From assembly GCA_022843485.1 (NCBI GenBank), contig JALHNM010000001.1, positions 620,001-684,000 on the forward strand: DNA of 64,000 bases. Direction: 5' to 3'. Shown one piece after another: positions 8,133 to 17,469 of this stretch. The position numbers were made by a program, and so were the translations under genes. The notes beneath the pieces were generated by a model. The model worked only from the letters and a program-made list of their open reading frames with translations, was not told the origin of the DNA and did no database searches. How positions within the stretch are numbered: the first letter of the stretch is position 1; every line of letters starts with the position of its first letter. This DNA comes from Fimbriimonadaceae bacterium (GTDB lineage: Bacteria > Armatimonadota > Fimbriimonadia > Fimbriimonadales > Fimbriimonadaceae).

Positions 8133-8785
8133 AAGGCGACAAGAAGAAGCTGATCGTTGTAGTGGCCGTCCTGGTGGTGGTTCTGGGCGTGGGGGCGTTC
8201 TCGTTCCTCTCGGCTCCGGCCCCGACGGTCACGGCGACGAAGACGTCCTCGACCAAGCCGTCCACCCCGGGCGAAGCGGGGGCCAAGCCGAAGACGGACC
8301 CGCAGCGCGACGCCCTGATGGCGATGGTGACGGGCCCTCTCCCCGAGCGGGACCCGTTCAAGCGGCCCGCCTCGACGCAGACCGCCACCGAGCCCACAGC
8401 CGCCGCCCCCGCCAAGCCGGCCGCCGCACGTCCTGCCGTGCCCGCGGGCCGTCTCTCGCCGCCGGTGGCCCGGACTCGCGTCGAACCGATCGACCCGCTT
8501 CCTGGCGGAGACACGCTCGGCTCGCCGCGGGGCCCCTCTGCTAGGGGGTTCGAAGTGACAAAGGGGGCGCCGGTGCGCAACCCGGACGAATTCGCCTTCC
8601 GCGTCCAGGGCGTGGTCCTCGGTGAGAAGCCGATGGCCGTGCTCCAGGACGAAGAGGGCAACCAGACGCTCGTCCCGCTCGGCGGGACGATCGGTGGGGG
8701 GCGCGTCATCGCGATCGAACGCGACGGCGTGCGCATCCGCCACCGGGGCAAGGACAAGGTCGTGCCCCTTTCCGAGGGACCGTAA
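8129..8785 (+). CDS. PilP/GspC-like periplasmic linker protein
   Basis: 218 residues. The GTG start overlaps the pilO stop. One N-terminal membrane helix, a long Pro/Ala/Thr-rich linker (about 45-140) and a small C-terminal beta domain (FRVQGVVLGEKPMAVLQDEE, then VIAIERDGVRIRH) resembling the HR domain of PilP/GspC. In Pseudomonas PilP is a lipoprotein that bridges PilNO and PilQ; here a membrane anchor replaces the lipobox. Position between pilO and pilQ strongly supports this role. Confidence 0.8.
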   Translation: MKGDKKKLIVVVAVLVVVLGVGAFSFLSAPAPTVTATKTSSTKPSTPGEAGAKPKTDPQRDALMAMVTGPLPERDPFKRPASTQTATEPTAAAPAKPAAARPAVPAGRLSPPVARTRVEPIDPLPGGDTLGSPRGPSARGFEVTKGAPVRNPDEFAFRVQGVVLGEKPMAVLQDEEGNQTLVPLGGTIGGGRVIAIERDGVRIRHRGKDKVVPLSEGP

Positions 8786-11622
8786 TGCTGAGAACACTCC
8801 TCTCTGTCGGCCTTCTGGCCGTGAGCCTCCCGTCGGTGTTCGCCCAGGCGAAACTGACGGGCATCGAGACCAGGACGACCGACACCGGTCTCGACATCGT
8901 CATCCGCGGCGAGGGCCTGACGGCCCCGCAGACTTCGCGCGTCAAGGGCGGTACGTCCTTGATCCTCGAGTTCCCGGCCGCCCTCGTGGGTCCCCGGGCC
9001 CGCCAGACCGTCGTGTTCTCGGGCGTCGAGTTCGTTGAGGTCGTGCAGTTCACGACCCGGCCGCTCCGGTCGCGGGTCCACATCCGGCTCGAGCCGGGTG
9101 TCCGGCCCTCGATCGCCCAGGTCAACGGCCTGTGGACCGTCCGGTTCGCCGGGCGCCCGGTGGCCAAGAAGACCGCCGTCGATTCGGACCGTCTGGCCAT
9201 GGACGCGGCGGCGGCCGAACTCACACGACCGGTGAAGGCGAAGGTCTCGACTCCGGTCGCGAATCGACCCCCGGTCGCGAAGGCTGACCCGGTCGGCGAG
9301 TTCCTCACGGCAGCAACGGCCCAGCCGACCCCGGTGGTGACCGCGGCGCCGATCGCGGACCCGCAGCCTCAGGCGGACCTCCCCAAGTTGATCGACCGCG
9401 CCGCACGTCCGGCCCCGGCCACGACGCCGGCTCCGGCCGCCAGCCCTCGCCCTCGCCCGACGATCAGCCCGGAAGAGGCGCAGATGCGTCAGCGGGTGTC
9501 GCTCAACTTCATGGCGACCGACATCGTCCAGATCCTCCGCGGGCTGTCGCAGCAGGTCGGGGTGAATATCATCACGTCGCCCGAGGTGAGCCCGCCAGAC
9601 AAGCCGGTCCGACTCACGATGGCCCTCAACAACGTCACGGTCGAGGAGGCGCTCTCCATGATCACGGCGACGACGGGCCTGCGCTACGGCCGGGCCGGGA
9701 ACACCTTCGTCGTGGCCCCGAACACCAGTTTCCCGATGGTCATGCGCCAGATCATGGAGCGCGGGGCCGAGAACTACGAGACGCGGGTCGTCAACCTCAT
9801 CAGTGGCGAGGCCCAGCAGATCCGTGAGGCGACGCTCAAGGCGATCCCGCCGGACGGGCGGGGCGGCTACTACGACATCATCGTCCAGGCCCCGAAAGAG
9901 GCTGCTCCGGCGAACCCGGGTGGCGGCACCGTGCCGAACCTGATCGACCCGGGGATGATGGCCGGCCGGCCGAACCTGAACGCGGCCGCGCCGCAGGACG
10001 CTCCGGCGGCCCCCGCCGGCGAGGACAGCGCCCCGCCTTCGAAGGGACGTGCGTTCTACGTCATGCTCGTAGGCGACCCGACCCGGCTCGTCGAAGTCGA
10101 GGACTACGTCCGCAACCTGGACGCCAAGATCGCGAAGTCGTTCTCGATCAGCCGGGCCAACACGACCGGGACGGTCGTCGTCCCGATCCAGAGCGGCCAG
10201 ACCGAGCGGATCAAGACGATGATCAACCGGCTCCTGGAGGACAATCCCCGGCGGTCGGACTACTCGATCACCGAGACCAACGTGCGCGACCTCCAGCAGG
10301 GCGAACTGTCCACGCGGGTCCTGCTTATGATCGGCCCGAACGAGGAGCTCGAAACGCTTCGGCGGTTCGCAACGGCCCTCGACCGTGACCTCTGCGTCGC
10401 GGGCGGGATCGCCTATGCCGACGACGCGGCCGGTCTCGAGCGCTTCTACGAGGTCGTCGAGCTCAAGCATATCGAGCCGACCATCGCCGAGTTCGACCTG
10501 AAGGGCCGCGTCCGCGGGCTTTGGGTCACCGTGCTCCCCGACCCCGTGACGCCCGGCATCCAGGGCGAGGCCGAGGGTGAGAAGGCGGCGACGCCGACCG
10601 ACCAGGCCGTGCCAGGTACCTCAGGTGGCCAGGCGCCGAAGGGCGAGGAGACGAAGCTGACGCGCCAGATCGGCCGGGAGCCGATGCGGCTCGTGCTCCG
10701 TGGCACCCGCCAGCAGATCGACGAGGCGAAGGCGTACCTGGCCCTCGTCGACGTCGCTCCGCGCCAGGTCGCCCTCGAGCTGCGGGTCATGGAGCTCTCG
10801 CGAGAGGACGCCCTCCGGGTCGGCCTCGATTGGAGCGTGCTCGCTGGGAGCCGGGCGAACGTCATCCGGTTCAACCAGAACCTCGGCGACACCCCGGGCA
10901 GCCCGGGCACGATCTCGGGCGACCTCAACTTCGGCACGAAGACGAACCCGGTCGACGGGTCGGTCTTCGCCGAGCAGTTCAGCGTCCTCGGGACCCTCGA
11001 CTCGATCTCGAACAACCGGAACCTCATCGCTCGGCCGAACGCCTTGGTCTCGGACGGCCGGACGACGGACCTCTTCGTGGGCGACACGGTTCGCTACATC
11101 AAGAGCATCCAGACGAGCCAGAACGGGATCACGGTCCTTACGGACGAGATCAAGGTCGGCGTGCGGTTCGGCATTCGGGCCAGGGCGGGTGCGGACGGCA
11201 ACGTCGCGCTCGACCTCCGGCAGAACTTCAGCATCCTGACGGCGTTCACGCCGGTGCCGGGCGGCGGACAGTTGCCGCAGACGAGCGACCGGGAGACGAG
11301 CCTGTTCGTGAACATGCGGACGGGCGAGACGATCGCCCTAGGCGGGCTCATCCTCGACCAGGACCGCAAGAACTACTCGGGCATCCCGATCCTGAAGGAC
11401 CTGCCGATCATCGGTCGGCTCTTCGGTCGGACGAACAACAGCCGTGTCCGCACGGAGATCGTGTTCTTCTTGACGGCGGTCACGGTCGATCCCGGCAATC
11501 GGGCCAACGCGGCCTCGCCGGTCGGTTCGCTCGAGCGGTCCCCACGGCCGGCCGAGGATTACAAGAAAGCCCGGGAAGAGGCCGAGAAGCGCGGCCTCGA
11601 GCGGCGCAAGCAGGGCGGCTGA
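8785..11622 (+). CDS. pilQ: Type IV pilus secretin PilQ
   Basis: 945 residues with a signal peptide ending near VFAQA. An AMIN domain (peptidoglycan binding) spans about 20-130, then a Pro/Ala-rich linker, a secretin N/STN domain (LNFMATDIVQILRGLSQQV, about 240-310), further N-domains with linkers, and the secretin channel domain from about 660 to 905 (LIARPNALVSDGRTTDLFVG, GETIALGGLI, PILKDLPIIGRLFG). It forms the outer-membrane pore for the pilus. The start overlaps the upstream stop (TAATG). A strong hairpin follows the gene. Confidence 0.95.
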   Translation: MLRTLLSVGLLAVSLPSVFAQAKLTGIETRTTDTGLDIVIRGEGLTAPQTSRVKGGTSLILEFPAALVGPRARQTVVFSGVEFVEVVQFTTRPLRSRVHIRLEPGVRPSIAQVNGLWTVRFAGRPVAKKTAVDSDRLAMDAAAAELTRPVKAKVSTPVANRPPVAKADPVGEFLTAATAQPTPVVTAAPIADPQPQADLPKLIDRAARPAPATTPAPAASPRPRPTISPEEAQMRQRVSLNFMATDIVQILRGLSQQVGVNIITSPEVSPPDKPVRLTMALNNVTVEEALSMITATTGLRYGRAGNTFVVAPNTSFPMVMRQIMERGAENYETRVVNLISGEAQQIREATLKAIPPDGRGGYYDIIVQAPKEAAPANPGGGTVPNLIDPGMMAGRPNLNAAAPQDAPAAPAGEDSAPPSKGRAFYVMLVGDPTRLVEVEDYVRNLDAKIAKSFSISRANTTGTVVVPIQSGQTERIKTMINRLLEDNPRRSDYSITETNVRDLQQGELSTRVLLMIGPNEELETLRRFATALDRDLCVAGGIAYADDAAGLERFYEVVELKHIEPTIAEFDLKGRVRGLWVTVLPDPVTPGIQGEAEGEKAATPTDQAVPGTSGGQAPKGEETKLTRQIGREPMRLVLRGTRQQIDEAKAYLALVDVAPRQVALELRVMELSREDALRVGLDWSVLAGSRANVIRFNQNLGDTPGSPGTISGDLNFGTKTNPVDGSVFAEQFSVLGTLDSISNNRNLIARPNALVSDGRTTDLFVGDTVRYIKSIQTSQNGITVLTDEIKVGVRFGIRARAGADGNVALDLRQNFSILTAFTPVPGGGQLPQTSDRETSLFVNMRTGETIALGGLILDQDRKNYSGIPILKDLPIIGRLFGRTNNSRVRTEIVFFLTAVTVDPGNRANAASPVGSLERSPRPAEDYKKAREEAEKRGLERRKQGG

Positions 11623-11643
11623 GCCCAGCGGGATCCCTCGGAC

Positions 11644-11676
11644 GCCCGCCCTTCCCCCGCCTGGGGGAGGGGCGGG
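11644..11676 (+). terminator. Rho-independent terminator after pilQ
   Basis: A 14-bp GC-rich stem (one G:U pair) closed by a 4-5 nt loop, followed by TGGGTCTTTA. The U-tract is weak. Confidence 0.65.
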
Positions 11677-11783
11677 TGGGTCTTTATACCCCCCTTGTAA
11701 CCCCCTTGTTCGGGGCCGGTGACCGATTCGGGGGGCCGGGAAACCCTGGCCGACGGGGCGCGTAGAAGCCCCTGTCAACGCCT

Positions 11784-13325
11784 ATGTGGATCGCAGACAC
11801 GAACCGCTGCCGAGAGATCGATCACCGGGCGACCGAAGAGTTCGGGATGCCGGCGATGGTCCTCATGGAACGCGCAGGGTTGGCCGTCTTCGACGCGGTG
11901 CGGCAGATGCTGCCCGAGGGCGGGCGGATCGCGGTGCTCTGTGGCCGGGGCAACAACGGCGGCGATGGGTTCGTCCTCGCCCGCCTCGCCCAGGAGCACG
12001 GGCTCGGGGTGGACTGCCTCGTCACGGCGACCGAGGGTGAACTCAGGGAGGAGTGCCGCCAGCAGATGCTCCAGGCCCGCGCCCAGGGGGTGCACCCGAT
12101 CTTCTGCGACGACGCCCGGTGGACCCGCCGGATCGACTGCCTCACGGGCTACGACCTGGTCGTGGACGCGGTCCTCGGGATTGGGGCAGCGGGCGAATTG
12201 CGGGGCCATGTCGCCCATGCGATCCATGCGATGAACCGCTCGGGCACGCCGGTGATCTCGGTGGACGTGCCGAGCGGCATCCACACTGACACGGGCTCGG
12301 ACCTGGGCGAAAGCGTCTGGGCCCTGCGGACGATCACGTTCGGGCTTCCCAAGCCCTACCTCTTCCAGGGTATCGGTCTCGAGCACGCGGGGTACTGGAG
12401 CGTGGCGGACATCGGCTTCCCGTCGCAACTCCTTCACGAGCCTACCGGGGCGAAGCTCATCGACGCGGCCTGGGTGGCGGGTCTGGTGCCGGAGAGGCTG
12501 AAGGCGAGCCACAAGGGTTCGAACGGTCACGTGTTGATCGTCGCGGGGAGCCGGTCGATGCGAGGGGCGGCGGCGCTGGCGGCGGTCGGAGCCCTACGTA
12601 GTGGGGCGGGGATGGTGACGGTCGCGGGGGTGGAGCCGGTGCTCCAAGCCGTCATCCAGCACGCCCCGGAGTGTACGTTGATCCCCCTCGACGAGCGGGA
12701 CGGCGTCATCGACCCGGCGGGGATCGATCTCTTGGCCGCGAACCAGCACCGGTTCACGAGCGCCCTGTTCGGCCCGGGGCTGACCCACGAGGCTCCGGTG
12801 CTCGACGCCTTGGCCCGGGTGTGGTCGCGGTGGGAGACGCCCTGCGTCATCGACGCCGACGCGCTGAACGCGGTCGCCCACGGGGTGGCCCTTCCGCCGT
12901 GCGAGGCCGTGTTGACGCCGCACCCCGGGGAGATGGGCCGGCTCCTCCAGCGGACGGTGGCCGAAGTCCAGGCGGACCGGTTCGCGACGGTCCGCGACTC
13001 AGTCGAGCGGTTCGGCAAGGCGGTCCTGCTGAAGGGTCCGCACAGCATCGTCGGCGCGCCTCATGAGCCCCTCCTTGTCAACACGACTGGGAACCCGGGG
13101 ATGGCTTCGGCCGGGATGGGGGACGTGCTCGGCGGGCTCCTGGCGGCGTTGCTCGGCCAAGAGTTGCCGCCCTACGAAGCCGCCGGGGTCGCGATGTTCT
13201 GGCACGGCCGGGCGGGCGACCACAGCGCCCAGACCGAGGGGCCGGTCGGGTTCACGGCTCGCGACGTTGCGAGGAACCTGCCGTTGGCGCGGGCTAAACT
13301 GTGCGCAACGTGCTCGGAAGACTGA
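11784..13325 (+). CDS. nnr: Bifunctional NAD(P)H-hydrate epimerase / ADP-dependent dehydratase (NnrE-NnrD)
   Basis: 513 residues. The N-terminal YjeF_N half (1-215) carries CGRGNNGGDGFVLAR and SVDVPSGIHTDTG, the epimerase signatures. The C-terminal ribokinase-like half (about 235-510) has SHKGSNGHVLIVAGS, LTPHPGEMGRLL and NPGMASAGMGDVLGG (about residue 437), the ADP-dependent dehydratase motifs. Together they repair hydrated NAD(P)H. Same fused architecture as E. coli NnrD. The end overlaps the next gene by 25 nt. Confidence 0.94.
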   Translation: MWIADTNRCREIDHRATEEFGMPAMVLMERAGLAVFDAVRQMLPEGGRIAVLCGRGNNGGDGFVLARLAQEHGLGVDCLVTATEGELREECRQQMLQARAQGVHPIFCDDARWTRRIDCLTGYDLVVDAVLGIGAAGELRGHVAHAIHAMNRSGTPVISVDVPSGIHTDTGSDLGESVWALRTITFGLPKPYLFQGIGLEHAGYWSVADIGFPSQLLHEPTGAKLIDAAWVAGLVPERLKASHKGSNGHVLIVAGSRSMRGAAALAAVGALRSGAGMVTVAGVEPVLQAVIQHAPECTLIPLDERDGVIDPAGIDLLAANQHRFTSALFGPGLTHEAPVLDALARVWSRWETPCVIDADALNAVAHGVALPPCEAVLTPHPGEMGRLLQRTVAEVQADRFATVRDSVERFGKAVLLKGPHSIVGAPHEPLLVNTTGNPGMASAGMGDVLGGLLAALLGQELPPYEAAGVAMFWHGRAGDHSAQTEGPVGFTARDVARNLPLARAKLCATCSED

Positions 13326-14575
13326 CAGGGTCCGTCATCGCCGCCTCCCTCGCGTTCGGCGCCGTCGCCCAGGACTCGGCCTCGATCCGCCTCCAATTCG
13401 GCTCGGAGGGTGAGCGGGAGGTCTGGGTGGGCTCGCTCGATCGCCCCGGCGAAGTGAGCGGGAGCCAGGTCGTAAGCGGGGTGAGCGCGATCCTCCCCGT
13501 CACGACCCGGCCGAACCGGGCGATGGTCTTCGTCCACGACCGCTCGACCGGGAACGTGGCCGAGCGGCCGCTGGCAGACGTGCTGAAGACGGGGACCTGG
13601 AGGGTCGGGATCCGCGACGAGAAACGGGTCTACCGGATGGACTTCGTGGTGGAGCACGACGGGAAACCGGTGGCCAGCGCCGTCGTGCGGGCGCGGGCTG
13701 GGGGCGAGACGCGGGAGGCCCTCGTGAGCCCCTCGGACGAGGGGAAGGCGAGCGTCTTCAACCTGAAGGCAGGTCGCGTCGAAGTCACGGTCCAGTACAA
13801 AACGGGCGAGCAGACGAAGTCGACGCCGGCGCAGACGTTCGACGCCAAGCTGGGGTTGGGCCCGACGGCGGCGCGTAAGCTTGTGATCTCGGAGAAGGTC
13901 GAGACGGTCGCCCCGACCGCAGGTTCAGGGCCGGCCACGGAATCGACGCCGGGGTCGGCGCGACCGGAAGGGTCGAGGCCGGAGACGGCGCCCCCCCCTC
14001 CGGCCGCTGCCCCCAACCCGCTCGGGACGCTGCTGAACCTGGTGGTCGGACTGGCCGTGGTCGGAGGGGTCGGGTACGCGATCTACCGCTACGTCGCGAA
14101 GAACCCGCAGCAGGTCCAGGACGCCTTGAAGCAGGTCGGTCTCGGCGACCAGGGCCAGGCGGGGGCGTCGGACCCCGCGCCCGTGCCTCAGGCTCCCCAA
14201 CCGGTGAAGCCGATCGTTCTCGACCCCGCGGGGGCCCCTGAGCTCTCGCCGGGCCCGCTCGCAAGCCCCGTGGCTGGAGCGGTGGCGGCGGTTAAGAACC
14301 CGCGGTTGGTCGGGGCGGACGGCTCGGTCGCGCTGCTGCTCGAGGGTGTTGCTACGGTCGGCCGCGAGGCGGGGCTCGAGGTGTCGCTGGTGGGCCAGGA
14401 CACGGTCTCCCGCCGGCACGCCCAGGCCGAACGGGCGGGCGACTCCGTGACCCTCACCGACCTCGGGAGCACGAATGGGACGTTCGTGAACGGGGTGCGG
14501 TTGACATCCCCGGTCGTGTTGCAGCCTGGGGACGCCGTCCAGTTCGGCTCGGTCGCCTTCCGGTTCGAGGTCTAG
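13301..14575 (+). CDS. Membrane-anchored FHA-domain protein with signal peptide
   Basis: 424 residues; GTG start inside the end of nnr. A signal peptide (GSVIAASLAFGAVAQ) precedes an extracytoplasmic beta-rich, Ig/carboxypeptidase-regulatory-like region (to about 200), a Pro-rich linker, one membrane helix (about 242-264) and a cytoplasmic FHA domain (about 336-424) with GREAG, SRRHAQ and LTDLGSTNGTFVNG, the phosphothreonine-binding loops. This topology lets an outside-sensing part report to a phosphopeptide-binding part inside. First gene of an FHA-FHA-VWA cluster. No close named family recognised. Confidence 0.8.
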   Translation: MRNVLGRLTGSVIAASLAFGAVAQDSASIRLQFGSEGEREVWVGSLDRPGEVSGSQVVSGVSAILPVTTRPNRAMVFVHDRSTGNVAERPLADVLKTGTWRVGIRDEKRVYRMDFVVEHDGKPVASAVVRARAGGETREALVSPSDEGKASVFNLKAGRVEVTVQYKTGEQTKSTPAQTFDAKLGLGPTAARKLVISEKVETVAPTAGSGPATESTPGSARPEGSRPETAPPPPAAAPNPLGTLLNLVVGLAVVGGVGYAIYRYVAKNPQQVQDALKQVGLGDQGQAGASDPAPVPQAPQPVKPIVLDPAGAPELSPGPLASPVAGAVAAVKNPRLVGADGSVALLLEGVATVGREAGLEVSLVGQDTVSRRHAQAERAGDSVTLTDLGSTNGTFVNGVRLTSPVVLQPGDAVQFGSVAFRFEV

Positions 14576-14578
14576 GGA

Positions 14579-15955
14579 ATGGGAGACGCCGTCCTTCGTT
14601 CGTTCGCCTGCGCGGTCGCGGGCACCCTCGCTTGGTTGCTCTGCGAGCCATGGTTCCCGAAGCAGTTCTCGGGCGAGGTCGCGCTCCGATCGGACCCGCG
14701 GTGGGCGGCGGTCGAGCAGGCGATGTTCCTCCTGCTGGGAGCGCTCATCGGGGCGACGGCGGGGCTCATCCATGGTTGGCGGAAGGGGGGTCGGCGGAAC
14801 TTGCTCCTTTCGGGGGCGCTCGGGCTCGTCTTCGGTGCGGTCGGGGGTGGGTTCGGGCACGTCGTGGGGGGAGCGTTCTTCACGGCGGCCTCGATCGCGT
14901 TCGGCCTCAACAACCCGATCGCCCGGGTCGCCGGGTTTGTGCCGATGGGTATGGCGATCGGGGCGGCGGTCGGGGCATCGGCGCTCACGGTCCGCTCGAC
15001 GGTGTCGGGGGCGATCGGGGGGTTGCTCGCGGGGTTCGCGGGGGGTGCCTTGTTCGACCCGGTCGCGCAGGTCTTCGGGACGCTGCTGATGCCGGCGAAC
15101 ATGGTGGCGGCCCAACCGGGCCAGCAAATCGAGGTCGGGGCCCCCGGGCGGGCGGTGGCGTCGTTCGGCCTGGGGCTCTTGATCGGGCTGTTCACGGCCC
15201 TCGTCGACCGTGCGACCCGACGGGCGTGGATCCGGCTCGTGCTCGGGCGGAACGAGGGGAAGGAGTGGCCGGTGGACGCGGCGCAGACGCTGATCGGGCG
15301 TGACGAGCGGGCGCACGTGCCGTTGTTCGGCGACCCGACTCTCCCGCCGCTCGCGGCGGTGATCGCTCGGCAGGGCGCCCAGTACGTGCTCCACGACCCG
15401 GGGACGCCGATGGGGGTCGGCCACAACGGGGTCCGGGTCCCGCAAGCGGTGCTGGGGCACGGGGACACGATCCAAGTCGGGGGCTTCAACTTGCAGTTCT
15501 TCCTGAGAGCCGGGGCCGCGAGGGCGGCGGCCGAGGGGCGGGCGCGGGCGCAGCCGGTCGGTGGCGGGGCCCCCGCCTATGGGCCCCCGGCGGGCGTCTC
15601 CCAAGCCCCTCAGCCTGCCTACCCCATGCCCGGCCCGGCGCCCCATGGCATGGCCCCGGCTCCAGCCGTTGCGGTCGGGCAGGTGCTGGTCGCGCTCTCC
15701 GGTCCGCTCACGGGCCAGCGGTTCGTCGTCTCGGGGAGCCTCGAGCTCGGCCGGGAGGCGGCGGGGGTGCCGCTCGGGTTCGACTCGCAGGCCTCGCGGC
15801 GGCACGCGGTCGTCGCCCAGACCCCAGCTGGTCTTCAGGTCACCGACCTTGGGAGCACGAACGGGACGTTCGTGAACGGGCAGCGCGTACCGATGAGCCC
15901 ACTCCGCCCGGGCGACTCGTTGACCATCGGATCGACGTCGTTCCGGATCGAGTGA
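14579..15955 (+). CDS. Polytopic membrane protein with two FHA domains
   Basis: 458 residues. About six Gly/Ala-rich membrane segments fill residues 5-210. A divergent FHA-like domain follows (about 229-305; LIGRDERAHVPLF, HGDTIQVGGFNLQF), then a Pro/Ala linker, then a canonical FHA domain (about 367-458; GREAAGVPL, SRRHAV, VTDLGSTNGTFVNG). The first FHA lacks the SxxH and STNGT core, so it may not bind phosphothreonine. It starts 3 nt after the preceding stop. Probable partner of the VWA protein downstream. Confidence 0.82.
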   Translation: MGDAVLRSFACAVAGTLAWLLCEPWFPKQFSGEVALRSDPRWAAVEQAMFLLLGALIGATAGLIHGWRKGGRRNLLLSGALGLVFGAVGGGFGHVVGGAFFTAASIAFGLNNPIARVAGFVPMGMAIGAAVGASALTVRSTVSGAIGGLLAGFAGGALFDPVAQVFGTLLMPANMVAAQPGQQIEVGAPGRAVASFGLGLLIGLFTALVDRATRRAWIRLVLGRNEGKEWPVDAAQTLIGRDERAHVPLFGDPTLPPLAAVIARQGAQYVLHDPGTPMGVGHNGVRVPQAVLGHGDTIQVGGFNLQFFLRAGAARAAAEGRARAQPVGGGAPAYGPPAGVSQAPQPAYPMPGPAPHGMAPAPAVAVGQVLVALSGPLTGQRFVVSGSLELGREAAGVPLGFDSQASRRHAVVAQTPAGLQVTDLGSTNGTFVNGQRVPMSPLRPGDSLTIGSTSFRIE

Positions 15956-16011
15956 ACATTCGAGTCGGGTCTCCTCGGGAGAACCTGTCCCATGCTGGAA
16001 GCCTGGGACCC

Positions 16012-16030
16012 CATCGGCTGGAAGCCGATG
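16012..16030. repeat. Perfect 8-bp hairpin upstream of VWA gene
   Basis: CATCGGCT-GGA-AGCCGATG. It ends one base before the -10 box of the next gene, so it fills the -35/spacer region. It may be a REP-like intergenic palindrome or an operator. Confidence 0.6.
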
Positions 16031-16031
16031 C

Positions 16032-16037
16032 TACACT
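16032..16037 (+). promoter_or_regulatory. -10 box (TACACT) of VWA gene, leaderless
   Basis: TACACT is followed by six bases and then the ATG at 16044. No Shine-Dalgarno sequence fits in between. Confidence 0.55.
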
Positions 16038-16043
16038 GGCCCT

Positions 16044-17456
16044 ATGGGCCAGGTTCCGCCCGATCCGAACAAGACGCAGATGAGCGGGTTCGACCCGAAC
16101 AAGACCGTGGTGGGAGGGTCGCCGGTCGGGAACCGGACGGTGGCGATGGGGGCCGCGCCCGGGGCGTCCGACCCGAACCGGACGACGGCCTGGGCCCCGC
16201 CGAGCCCCGAACTCACCGTCACCCTGACGCCGAGCCGTACCGCGACGATGGCGAACGGCCCGGCGCGGGAGCAGTTCTTGCTCGAGCTGGCCGCCCCCGC
16301 TGAGCCGGGGCTTCCGGGAGTGGTCTCCCAAGGCACGAGGACCCCGCTCAACCTGTGCCTGGTCATCGACCGGAGCGGGTCGATGGAGGGGCCGGCCCTC
16401 GAGTACGCGAAGCAGGCGTGCGGGTTCGTGGTCGACCTGCTGAGCCCCAACGACGTGCTCTCGATCGTGGTGTTCGACGAAACGGTCGAGGTGCTCATGT
16501 CGCCGCAGCGGGTGACGAACCGGCAGGCCGTGAAGGACGGGATCGCCCAACTCACGCCCGGCTACACGACGAACCTCTACGATGGGGTGACTCTGGCCGC
16601 GCACCAGCTCGGGCAGTTCGTGGAGGGGGGTCGGGCCACGCGGATGGTCGTGCTCACCGACGGCGAGCCCACGGCGGGCATCAAGGACTTCGCCTCGTTG
16701 GTGCAGCACGCGGGGGACCTGAAGGCGAAGGGGATCACCTGTACGTTCCTCGGCTTTGGGCCGGAGTACAACGAGGAGCTGCTCGCGGCGATGGCGAAGA
16801 AGGCGGGCGGCAACTACTACTACATCCCCCAACCTCAGCTGATCCCGGAGATCTTCCGTACGGAACTGCAGAAGCTCATGACCGTGTCGGCGATGCACCT
16901 GCGCCTGAGCCTGAAGCTGGCGAGGTGGGTGCGGCTACGGTCGGCGACGGGGATGTCGGTGCCGACGGACGCGAGGGAGTTCACGCTCGACCTGGCGGAC
17001 TTGGAACGGGGGGCGGTCTTGCAGCAGGTGCTGGACTTCGAGTTCTCGAACCACCCGCTGGGGCACTACCGGGTCGCCGGGGGGAAGCTGAGCTACACCG
17101 ACGCCGGCGGGACGGACCGGGTCGTCGATGTGGACCTCGTGATGGAGTTCACGGCCGACGCGGCGCGGTACTCGGCCCCGATCGACCCCCGGGTCGCGGC
17201 GGCGCACGAGGTGAGCGCGGCGAGCCGGGTGGTCGAGAAGACGATCTTGGGCCTGAAGACGCAGGCGATCACCGCCGCCGTCGCCCTCGCCGACCTCCAG
17301 AAGACGCAGGCGCTGCTGCTGGGTCAAGGGCGGACGGCGGAGGCGCAGGAGGTCACGATCGCGATGCAGGCCATCCAACGCGGCGACACCGGCGGGGCCG
17401 AGAAGACGCTGATGGGCACGATGGTCAACCTGGACCAGGGCAAGCGCCAGGGGTGA
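16044..17456 (+). CDS. Cytoplasmic von Willebrand factor A (VWA) protein with N-terminal NKT repeats
   Basis: 470 residues without a signal peptide. The first ~50 residues are unstructured and repeat (D)PN[KR]T: threonines at 11, 21 and 47, plus NRT at 32. The VWA domain (about 98-280) has an intact MIDAS: DRSGS at about 109, then TPGYTTN and LTDGEPT. A beta-rich domain and a helical C-terminus (AVALADLQKTQALLLGQG) follow, as in other bacterial VWA proteins of this length. The two preceding genes carry FHA domains, which bind phosphothreonine, so the repeats may be kinase targets read by those FHA domains (inference). Apparently leaderless. Confidence 0.86.
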   Translation: MGQVPPDPNKTQMSGFDPNKTVVGGSPVGNRTVAMGAAPGASDPNRTTAWAPPSPELTVTLTPSRTATMANGPAREQFLLELAAPAEPGLPGVVSQGTRTPLNLCLVIDRSGSMEGPALEYAKQACGFVVDLLSPNDVLSIVVFDETVEVLMSPQRVTNRQAVKDGIAQLTPGYTTNLYDGVTLAAHQLGQFVEGGRATRMVVLTDGEPTAGIKDFASLVQHAGDLKAKGITCTFLGFGPEYNEELLAAMAKKAGGNYYYIPQPQLIPEIFRTELQKLMTVSAMHLRLSLKLARWVRLRSATGMSVPTDAREFTLDLADLERGAVLQQVLDFEFSNHPLGHYRVAGGKLSYTDAGGTDRVVDVDLVMEFTADAARYSAPIDPRVAAAHEVSAASRVVEKTILGLKTQAITAAVALADLQKTQALLLGQGRTAEAQEVTIAMQAIQRGDTGGAEKTLMGTMVNLDQGKRQG

Positions 17457-17469
17457 GCGCTCCGGGGGG

